Shown here one piece after another: positions 57,579-64,000 of a stretch of DNA of 64,000 bases. The translations under genes were made by a program, and so were the position numbers. This DNA is from an uncultured Paracoccus sp. (GTDB taxonomy: Bacteria; Pseudomonadota; Alphaproteobacteria; Rhodobacterales; Rhodobacteraceae): contig NZ_CANKWH010000002.1 in assembly GCF_947487305.1 (NCBI RefSeq), forward strand, positions 62,001 through 126,000. The letters are read 5' to 3'. The notes under the pieces are model-generated. The model worked only from the letters and a program-made list of their open reading frames with translations, searched no databases and was not told the origin of the DNA. How positions within the stretch are numbered: position 1 is the stretch's first letter; every line of letters begins with the position of its first letter.

Positions 57579-58823
57579 ATGACCTATCACGCCAAATCCG
57601 ACTTCATGCGCATCATGATCGAGCGCGGCTTCATGGCCGACTGCACTGATTATCAGGCGCTGGACGATGCCCTCAGCGCGGGGCCGGTGACGGCGTATAT
57701 CGGCTATGACGCCACTGCGGCCTCGCTGCATGTGGGACATTTGCTGAATGTGATGATGCTGCGCTGGTTCCAGAAGACCGGCAACCGCCCGATCACGCTG
57801 ATGGGTGGCGGCACCACCAAGGTCGGCGACCCGAGCTTCCGCTCGGACGAACGCCCGCTTTTGGGGCCGGATCAGATCCAGGCCAATATCGACGGGATGC
57901 AGAAGGTTTTCGCGCGCTATATCGATTACAGCGATGACCGGGCGCTGATGCTGAACAACGCCGAATGGCTGGACGGGCTGAACTATCTCGACTTCCTGCG
58001 CGATATCGGGCGGCATTTCAGCGTCAACCGGATGCTCAGCTTTGAATCGGTGAAATCGCGGCTCGACCGCGAGCAGTCGCTGTCCTTCCTCGAATTCAAC
58101 TACATGATCCTGCAGGCCTATGACTTCCTCGAGCTCTACCGGCGCTATGACTGCCGGCTGCAGATGGGCGGGTCGGACCAGTGGGGCAATATCATCAACG
58201 GCATCGACCTGACCCGCCGGGTGCTCGACCGCGAGATCTGGGGCCTTACCTCGCCGCTGTTGACCACCTCGGACGGGCGCAAGATGGGCAAGTCGCAGGG
58301 CGGTGCGGTCTGGCTGAACGGCGAGATGCTGTCGCCCTACGAGTTCTGGCAGTTCTGGCGCAACACCACCGATGCCGATGTGGGCCGGTTCCTGAAGCTT
58401 TATACCGAGCTGCCGCTGGAGGAATGCGACCGCCTTGGCGCGCTGGAGGGGGCCGAGATCAACGACGCCAAGATCAGGCTGGCCAACGAGGTGACGACGC
58501 TGCTGCACGGGGCCGAGGCAGCGGCTAGCGCCGAAGCGACCGCGCGCGAGGTCTTTGAGCAGGGCGGTGCCGGTGGCGATCTGGAAGTGGCGATCCTGCC
58601 GGCCTCGGCCTTCGAGGGCGGGCTGTCGGTGGCGCAGATGCTGGTCCAGACCGGCATCACCGGCAGCGGCAAGGAGGCCAAGCGCCTGATCGCCGAGGGC
58701 GGTCTCAGGCTGAACAACGACGCCGTGACCGACCCGCAGATGCCGGTCGATGCGGCGCTGGTGGGCGACGGGCTGAAGGTCTCGGTCGGCAAGAAGAAGC
58801 ACCGCATGGTGCAGATCGGCTGA
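57579..58823 (+). CDS. tyrS: tyrosyl-tRNA synthetase
   Basis: A 414-residue class I aminoacyl-tRNA synthetase. The HIGH-type motif is HVGHL (about 50-54), and the tyrosine pocket lies in YMILQAYDF and [11 protein letters not shown]. The KMSKS-type loop is KMGKS. A C-terminal S4 RNA-binding domain begins near 350 ([17 protein letters not shown]). The ribosome site AGAAGGA lies upstream of ATG 57579. Confidence 0.96.
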   Translation: MTYHAKSDFMRIMIERGFMADCTDYQALDDALSAGPVTAYIGYDATAASLHVGHLLNVMMLRWFQKTGNRPITLMGGGTTKVGDPSFRSDERPLLGPDQIQANIDGMQKVFARYIDYSDDRALMLNNAEWLDGLNYLDFLRDIGRHFSVNRMLSFESVKSRLDREQSLSFLEFNYMILQAYDFLELYRRYDCRLQMGGSDQWGNIINGIDLTRRVLDREIWGLTSPLLTTSDGRKMGKSQGGAVWLNGEMLSPYEFWQFWRNTTDADVGRFLKLYTELPLEECDRLGALEGAEINDAKIRLANEVTTLLHGAEAAASAEATAREVFEQGGAGGDLEVAILPASAFEGGLSVAQMLVQTGITGSGKEAKRLIAEGGLRLNNDAVTDPQMPVDAALVGDGLKVSVGKKKHRMVQIG

Positions 58824-58949
58824 TCTGACCCTGACGCATGGCAGCCATGCGGCGCGGCGGTGACGCCGCGTCGCAGCATTGAACGCCCCGGTTCAATTGC
58901 CTATTTCGCCGGCATGGGAGAACACCTCCACATGACCGGAGACAAGACC

Positions 58950-59132
58950 ATGGCGAAACACATGACCGCCTCGCCCCGCACCGACCGCCTCGCCGACGAA
59001 GCGATCGACCAGATGTTCGGCTATTACAGCCGCGAGACCCAGTTCCTCCTGCGCGCCGCCAATGACGGCAACCGCGTCATCAGCGAGTTGGATGCCGCCG
59101 GCGCGATCCTCGCGGCCAAGCGCGCCGCCTGA
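58950..59132 (+). CDS. small hypothetical protein (60 residues)
   Basis: A 60-residue soluble, helical protein beginning MAKHMTASPRTDRLADEAID and ending in Ala/Lys-rich text. There are no cysteines and no membrane segment. The GGAGA ribosome site is eight bases before ATG 58950. ATG 58932 is an alternative with its own GGAGAA. It is followed by a very good terminator, which supports a real gene. I do not recognise the family. Confidence 0.65.
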   Translation: MAKHMTASPRTDRLADEAIDQMFGYYSRETQFLLRAANDGNRVISELDAAGAILAAKRAA

Positions 59133-59157
59133 GGCCGCGCCACATCACGAGTTTTCC

Positions 59158-59182
59158 AAGGGGACCATCCGGTCCCCTTTTT
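59158..59182 (+). terminator. rho-independent terminator of the small gene
   Basis: A 9-bp stem AAGGGGACC/GGTCCCCTT with loop ATCC and a T run (TTTTT, then GTTT). It begins 26 bases after the stop codon. Confidence 0.93.
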
Positions 59183-59264
59183 GTTTGCGACGGGCACAGA
59201 GGGCGCCACCGCCACCGCTGCATTTCCCCTTCCCAACGCCCCGCCTCCTGCGCATCATGCACCC

Positions 59265-60107
59265 ATGAGCAGCCACCCCGCCCCCAAGGATGCCGAGCAG
59301 CGCCGGGCCGTCCGGCCGGTGATCTGCTATGACCCGGCCACCCTGCCCGATCCCGGCCTTGCCGCCCTGCGCGCGGCGCGGGCAAGCGCGCGGAAGGTTG
59401 GCGAGCTGCGGGTGCCGCCGCGCGAGGGGCGCTGTTTCGGGGTGCCGCAGGGCCAGTTCTTCCGCATCACCAGCATCGAGGGGCCGCAGGTCGGCGACCT
59501 GAACCTGTGGAGCGCCGTCGATCCCTCCGAACGCTTCTATTCCGGCAAGACCCGCGCGCTGCACGGCACGCATCTGGGCCCCGGCGACCGCATGTGGTCC
59601 TCGTTTCCGCATTTGCGTCCGATTGCCACCGTGACCGAGGATACGCTCGACTGGTACGGCATCGATGCCTTCGGCGGATCGGTCCATGACGTGATCGGCA
59701 CGCGCTGCGATCCCTATACCCATCACCTGCTGTCGGGTGGTGACAATTATCACCATTGTTGCCATTCCAACCTGACGAATGCCCTTGCGAAACATCTGGG
59801 ACAATCCCCAGGCGAGGCCGAGCCGCTGGTCCATGACGTGCTGAACGTCTTCATGTGCACCGGCTTCACCCGCGACACCGGCCAGTATTTCATGAAGGCA
59901 AGCCCGGTCCGCCCCGGCGATTACATCGAGTTCTTCGCCGAGATCGACCTGATCGGCGGACTGTCGGCCTGCCCCGGCGGCGATTGCAGCGATCAGCATT
60001 CCTCGGATGCGGCCGCCTGCCATCCGCTTCTGGTCGAGATTTTCGCCCCGACCGAGCCTGCCCCAAACCGCCCGCCACCCACGCCCAACGGCTATGCCTG
60101 GCCGTGA
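59265..60107 (+). CDS. DUF1989 family protein (urea-amidolyase-associated type)
   Basis: A 280-residue cytoplasmic protein. Conserved blocks are GRCFGVPQGQFFRITSIEGPQVGDLNLW, GTHLGPGDRMWSSF, YHHCCHSNLTNAL, FMCTGFTRDTGQYF and a CPGGDCSDQHSSD tail that could bind metal. DUF1989 proteins occur with urea carboxylase and allophanate hydrolase, and a single-copy relative like this has unknown activity. No urea genes are near. ATG 59265 was chosen because the family starts there. The next gene encodes TrkH, 70 bases on. Confidence 0.82.
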   Translation: MSSHPAPKDAEQRRAVRPVICYDPATLPDPGLAALRAARASARKVGELRVPPREGRCFGVPQGQFFRITSIEGPQVGDLNLWSAVDPSERFYSGKTRALHGTHLGPGDRMWSSFPHLRPIATVTEDTLDWYGIDAFGGSVHDVIGTRCDPYTHHLLSGGDNYHHCCHSNLTNALAKHLGQSPGEAEPLVHDVLNVFMCTGFTRDTGQYFMKASPVRPGDYIEFFAEIDLIGGLSACPGGDCSDQHSSDAAACHPLLVEIFAPTEPAPNRPPPTPNGYAWP

Positions 60108-60177
60108 GCGGCGGGCGCTGCGCCTCGGCCGCGCCCGGTCTCTTGACGGGCCGGACGGCGCGCGGCAATCAGGGCGG

Positions 60178-61629
60178 ATGATCGACTTTCGACCCGTCGT
60201 CCACACCATCGGCAGACTCGTCACCGTGATGGGCGTGGGCATGCTGTTCCCCATGCTCGTCGACTGGTGGCATGGCGACCCGCATTATCAGGTCTTCCTG
60301 CAAACCTCGCTCTTGACCGTTCTGGCCGGGCTGATGGCGACCATCGCCACGCGCGGCCAGATGGAGGGGTTGAACATCCAGCAGGCCTTCCTGCTGACCG
60401 CGGGGCTGTGGGCGGTGCTGCCGCTGTTCGGGGCCCTGCCCTTCATGCTGGGCGCACCGCATTCCAGCTTTACCGATGCCTATTTCGAGGCCATGTCGGG
60501 GGTCAGCACAACCGGCACCACCGCCTTTCCCGCGCTCGACGCGCTGCCCAAGGGCACGCATCTGTGGCGGGCGATCCTGCAATGGTCGGGCGGCCTGGGG
60601 ATCGTGGTCGTGGCCATGGTGTTCCTGCCGGTGATGAAGGTCGGGGGCATGCAGTTCTTCCGCTCGGAAGGCTTCGACACGCTTGGCAAGATCCTGCCCC
60701 GCGCCGGCGAGATCGCGGCCGAGATGACCCGCGTCTATTTCATCCTGACCGGGGCCTGCATCCTGACCTATATCCTGCTGGGGATGACCGGCTTCGACGC
60801 GGTGATCCATGCGCTGACCACCATCTCGACCGGCGGGTTCTCGAATTACGATGCCAGTTTCGGCGCCTATCTGGGCGGGCCGGAATGGGCGGCCTCGGTC
60901 TTCATGGTGCTGGCTTCGGTGCCCTTCATCCGCATGGTGCAGGTGATGCGCGGCCAGTTCGTGCCCTTCTGGCAGGATGTGCAGATCCGCGCCTACCTGC
61001 GCTGGATCACCTATGCCTGCGGGCTGATCGTCGCCTATCGGCTGATGTACATGCAGCAGGATCAGCACCCGCTGGAGCTGGTGCGGGAAACCGTCTTCAA
61101 CACCATCTCGACCTTTTCCGGTACCGGCTATGCCTCGACCAACATGCTGGAATGGGGGCATCTGCCCTTCAGCATCCTGATCATCGTCGGGCTGATCGGC
61201 GGCTGCACCGGCTCGACCGGCTGCTCGGTCAAGATCTTCCGCTATCTGGTGCTGTTGCAGGCGGTGCGGGTGCAGATCCGCCGGATGCACAGCCCGCACC
61301 GGATCTATCCGCTGCGGCTGGAGGGCCGGCCGCTGGACCAGGACGTGGTGAATTCGGTCATGGCCTTCTTCACCCTGTTCATGCTGACCTTCGGCCTGCT
61401 GATCGTCGGCTTGTCGCTGACCGGGCTGCATACGCGGACGGCCTTGACTGCCGCCTGGACCGCGATCGCCAATGTCGGCCCGGCCTGGGGGCCCGAGATC
61501 ACCGCCAATGGTTCGGTCTCGAACTTCCCGGCCAGTGCGAAATGGTTGATGACGCTTGGCATGTATCTGGGCCGGCTCGAGCTGATCGCCGTGCTGGTCC
61601 TGTTGCTGCCGCGCTTCTGGCGGGCCTGA
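60178..61629 (+). CDS. trkH: TrkH-family potassium uptake protein
   Basis: A 483-residue inner-membrane K+ transporter subunit with four membrane-pore-membrane units. The four selectivity-filter loops are visible as STTGTTAF, STGGFSNY, SGTGYAST and ANVGPAWG, with Gly as third or fourth residue in each. The partner TrkA is not encoded in the window. The start is ATG 60178 behind AGGGCGG. An earlier start in the frame is unlike the family. Confidence 0.94.
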   Translation: MIDFRPVVHTIGRLVTVMGVGMLFPMLVDWWHGDPHYQVFLQTSLLTVLAGLMATIATRGQMEGLNIQQAFLLTAGLWAVLPLFGALPFMLGAPHSSFTDAYFEAMSGVSTTGTTAFPALDALPKGTHLWRAILQWSGGLGIVVVAMVFLPVMKVGGMQFFRSEGFDTLGKILPRAGEIAAEMTRVYFILTGACILTYILLGMTGFDAVIHALTTISTGGFSNYDASFGAYLGGPEWAASVFMVLASVPFIRMVQVMRGQFVPFWQDVQIRAYLRWITYACGLIVAYRLMYMQQDQHPLELVRETVFNTISTFSGTGYASTNMLEWGHLPFSILIIVGLIGGCTGSTGCSVKIFRYLVLLQAVRVQIRRMHSPHRIYPLRLEGRPLDQDVVNSVMAFFTLFMLTFGLLIVGLSLTGLHTRTALTAAWTAIANVGPAWGPEITANGSVSNFPASAKWLMTLGMYLGRLELIAVLVLLLPRFWRA

Positions 61630-61637
61630 GGCCCGCC
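61619..61637. terminator. hairpin with the trkH stop codon in its loop
   Basis: An 8-bp stem GGCGGGCC/GGCCCGCC has TGA, the trkH stop, as its loop. There is no T tract. It lies ten bases from the stop of the convergent oxidoreductase, so it may work for both. Confidence 0.5.
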
Positions 61638-61647
61638 GTTCAGCAGA

Positions 61648-62625
61648 TCAGGGGATCAGCACCGTCGCGCCAGTCGTCTCGCGGTTTTCCAGCGCGGTAT
61701 GGGCGCGGCCGACCTCGGCCAGCGGCACACGCTGCGACACCTCGGCGCGGATGATCCCGGATTTCAGCGCCGCAAACATCTCTGCCGCGCGTTGCTGCAG
61801 TTCCGCCGGATCGGCGATGTGCTGGAACAGCGTTGGCCGGGTCAGGAACAGCGACTTCGCCCCCAGTTCCGACATCGGCACCGGCGGCACCATCCCCGAG
61901 GACTGCCCAAAGCTGACCATCATCCCGCGCACCGCCAGACTGTCCATCGAGCCGCGCCATGTCGCTTTACCCACGCCGTCATAGACCACGTTCACGCCCT
62001 TGCCGCCGGTGATCTCGGCCACCCGGGCGGCGACATCCTCGCTGTTGTAGTCGATGACATGGGCATAGCCGAGCGAGCGCGCCAGCGCGACCTTCCCGGC
62101 CCCGCCAGCCGTGCCGATGGCAGTCGCGCCCTTGGCGGCGATCCACGGCCCCAGCAATTGCCCGACACCGCCAGCCGCCGCCTGCACCAGCGCGACCATG
62201 CCCGGCTCGATGCGGAAGGTCGAATGGATCAGGTAATGCGCGGTCATGCCCTTCAGCATCAGCGTCGCCGCCTGCTCGCTGGTCACGCCCTCGGGCACCC
62301 GGACCAGCCGGTCGGCGGCAATGAGGCGCGCCGAGGCATAGGCGTTCAGGGGCTGGGTATAGGCCACCCGGTCGCCGGGCTGCCAATCGGTGACGCCCGG
62401 CCCCACCGCCTCGACCACGCCCGCCCCTTCCGAGCCCGGGACCAGATCGCGCTCGACCGCCCAAGGATAGGTGGCGTTGCGGTGATAGACATCCAGGAAG
62501 TTCAGCCCGATGGCATCCTGCCGGATCAGCACCTGCCCCGCACCCGGAACCGGCGTGGCGATCTCGCGCCGCTGGAACTCGTCGGCGGTGCCGGGTTTCG
62601 GCATGGACATGACATAATCGCTCAT
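61648..62625 (-). CDS. NADPH:quinone oxidoreductase (zeta-crystallin type)
   Basis: A 325-residue medium-chain dehydrogenase without zinc-ligand cysteines, as in QorA. Family blocks are IGLNFLDVYHRNATYPW near 46, VPGSEGAGVVEAVG, LMLKGMTAHYLI, the cofactor loop QAAAGGVGQLLG and VIDYNSED. It reduces quinones with NADPH. The start is ATG 62625 behind GGAGGA. It stands alone, convergent with trkH. Confidence 0.92.
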   Translation of the reverse strand: MSDYVMSMPKPGTADEFQRREIATPVPGAGQVLIRQDAIGLNFLDVYHRNATYPWAVERDLVPGSEGAGVVEAVGPGVTDWQPGDRVAYTQPLNAYASARLIAADRLVRVPEGVTSEQAATLMLKGMTAHYLIHSTFRIEPGMVALVQAAAGGVGQLLGPWIAAKGATAIGTAGGAGKVALARSLGYAHVIDYNSEDVAARVAEITGGKGVNVVYDGVGKATWRGSMDSLAVRGMMVSFGQSSGMVPPVPMSELGAKSLFLTRPTLFQHIADPAELQQRAAEMFAALKSGIIRAEVSQRVPLAEVGRAHTALENRETTGATVLIP

Positions 62626-62688
62626 CGCGCATCCTCCGTTTTCGGGCAGTCTGGCGACAGTCCGGGGGAAGGGCAACCGCCTGCGCGA

Positions 62689-64000
62689 TCAGTTCCCTGC
62701 GGGGGCTTCGGGTTCCGTTTCTGGCGCAACCGGCTGCGGGGTCATGTCGGGCAGTGCGGGCTGGGCCGGCGCGGCCACAGCCGCATCATTCGCCGCCGGG
62801 GCGAAGCGGGCAAAGCTGTCCGACAGTTCCGCCGCCAGCCGCTGCTGGTTCTCGGCATCGCTGACCGGCCAGATCAGCACAAAACCCTCGGCCCGGCCAT
62901 CGCGCACCTGTCCCTCGGCATGGCCGATATGGGTGTCGTTGCGACCGTCAAGCGTGATCGACCCCGGCTGCACGTCGCGCACGGGCTGCGGCACCCAGCC
63001 AAGGGCGATGACCAGGCCCGAGAGATCCAGCAGGTCCTGCTGACCGCCCGGCTGCGAGAACAGGATCAGCGCCGCGCCCGAGCCGTCCTTCGGGCCATAG
63101 ATCGCCAGCGCGCGTTCGTTGCGGTCAAAGGCCAGCTTGTCCATCGGCACCGTCGCCGACAGGCCGGTATGGGCATCCTGCAACTGCGACAGCCCCATCT
63201 CGCTGCGCCATGCGGCGCGACGCTCGATCAGCTTCTGCATGGCGGTGCCAGCGTCGGGCGACAGGCGCTCGGCCAGGATCTCGGCATTGATGGCGGCCTC
63301 GGTCTTGGGACCGCCCTTGCCGTCGATCTTGCCATCATAGAAGCCGGCCCACCGCAGCGCCCGCTGCACCTCGTCCAGAGGCGGCATTTCGGCGGCGGCC
63401 TCGGGTGGGGCGGGCAGATCGGGGGCAGCGCCGGCGACGACCTGCGTGCCCAGTTCCTCGCCGGTGGCAAGGAAGGCGTCGCGCGGGGCGGCGCCCGCGG
63501 ATTTGAAGGCGGCGAGCCAGGCGTTTGCCGTCGCTTCCGTCAGCGGGCCAAGCGCCACGGCAAAGCGGTCATTCGGCAATTGCCAGAGGCCCGCATCGGC
63601 AAAATTCTCGCGCCATTTTTCCAGCGCGCCATCGGCATCGGTGCGGTCCGCCAGCGCCTCGAGGCGCAGGTAATGGTTCGGCGCATCGGGGGCGGGTGCC
63701 GGGGTCTCGGCGGGGGCGGGATCGGTTACGGCAACGGTCTCGGCGGTCAAAGCCTCAGCCGCAGGAGCCTCGGCGGGGGTCTCGGCCACGGGCGCAGCGG
63801 CAGCCGGCGTCACCGCCGTCAGCGTCACGTTCGATCCGGGTTCGGCCACAAAGCTGTCCGCCGGGATCTTGCCCTCGGCCTTCAGGCTCTCCAGCCGCGC
63901 CGCGGCCTCGGCAGGGGTCTGCGGGCCAAGGCCGATGGCGGTCCAGCCGCCCGGCACCCGGAAGGTCACGACATCGGGAAATTGCGCGCTCCAGCTGGCC
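62689..64000 (-). CDS. peptidoglycan-binding/SPOR-like protein, 5' part outside the window
   Basis: At least 437 codons are present and the frame runs open through the right edge, so the N-terminus is missing. A GTG at 63969 exists, but coding-like sequence (WSAQFPDVV) continues upstream. Two SPOR-like repeats are seen (VPGGWTAIGLGPQTPAEAAARL and a second near FAVALGPLTEATANAW), separated by an Ala/Pro/Glu-rich linker. A PG_binding_1-type domain (LDEVQRALRWAGFYDGKIDG) follows, then a C-terminal domain of unknown type. It is probably a periplasmic cell-wall protein. A protease domain upstream is possible. Confidence 0.78.
   Translation of the reverse strand, partial: ASWSAQFPDVVTFRVPGGWTAIGLGPQTPAEAAARLESLKAEGKIPADSFVAEPGSNVTLTAVTPAAAAPVAETPAEAPAAEALTAETVAVTDPAPAETPAPAPDAPNHYLRLEALADRTDADGALEKWRENFADAGLWQLPNDRFAVALGPLTEATANAWLAAFKSAGAAPRDAFLATGEELGTQVVAGAAPDLPAPPEAAAEMPPLDEVQRALRWAGFYDGKIDGKGGPKTEAAINAEILAERLSPDAGTAMQKLIERRAAWRSEMGLSQLQDAHTGLSATVPMDKLAFDRNERALAIYGPKDGSGAALILFSQPGGQQDLLDLSGLVIALGWVPQPVRDVQPGSITLDGRNDTHIGHAEGQVRDGRAEGFVLIWPVSDAENQQRLAAELSDSFARFAPAANDAAVAAPAQPALPDMTPQPVAPETEPEAPAGN

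Overview
The window is chromosomal DNA of a high-GC alphaproteobacterium, most likely a Rhodobacteraceae member close to Paracoccus. The evidence is a membrane-anchored cytochrome c552 (CycM type), lineage-typical families (DUF1489, DUF2125, DUF1285, LpxI instead of LpxH, an adrenodoxin-type ferredoxin), strong G/C third-position bias and the local gene orders. I see no prophage, IS transposase, plasmid function or CRISPR array. Coding density is high. About 67 protein genes, one SRP RNA and three tRNAs can be supported.

Layout. 1-9.2 kb: cytochrome c552, prephenate dehydratase, a cyclic-nucleotide phosphodiesterase/nucleotidase, SRP RNA, glyoxalase II and ClpA. 9.3-18 kb: an EEP-family hydrolase, a HisC-like aminotransferase translationally coupled to a prephenate/arogenate dehydrogenase, a ChaC cyclotransferase, an ExbB/MotA-like plus coiled-coil OmpA-domain pair, and tRNA-Gly(CCC). 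18-32.5 kb: an accessory-looking uronate/aldarate catabolic island with two FadR-type regulators, KduI, KduD, KdgD, KdgF, a Dpp-type ABC importer with a separate binding protein, a GDSL hydrolase, an enolase-superfamily aldarate dehydratase, a TSUP permease and a RidA protein. 32.5-42.7 kb: the lipid A cluster fabZ-lpxA-lpxI-lpxB and a Bat-like operon (MoxR ATPase, DUF58, DUF4159 and a second large membrane protein). 42.7-48.2 kb: DUF1285, hydroxypyruvate isomerase, two tiny paralogous membrane proteins, TypA/BipA, a TetR-like regulator and PurU. 48.2-64 kb: ferredoxin, DegP-type protease, HflK-HflC, ProA, two identical tRNA-Asp genes, a secreted PRC-barrel protein, AnmK, TyrS, a DUF1989 protein, TrkH, a quinone oxidoreductase and a peptidoglycan-binding protein cut by the right edge.

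How it fits together. In the island the enolase-family enzyme and KdgD can form a route from an aldarate to 2-oxoglutarate semialdehyde, while KdgF, KduI and KduD handle unsaturated uronates from pectin- or alginate-like polymers. Imperfect copies of a TGTCnGACA palindrome lie in front of several of these transcription units, often in pairs about two helical turns apart, which suggests joint repression by the FadR paralogues. Two sites elsewhere, before the tiny membrane proteins and before the PRC-barrel gene, match GGAAC-N17-CGTT exactly, the known promoter form of the alphaproteobacterial general stress sigma factor EcfG. This suggests a small stress regulon that acts on the envelope. An intergenic repeat with two hairpins occurs three times (two close copies, one diverged) and is not explained by any gene.
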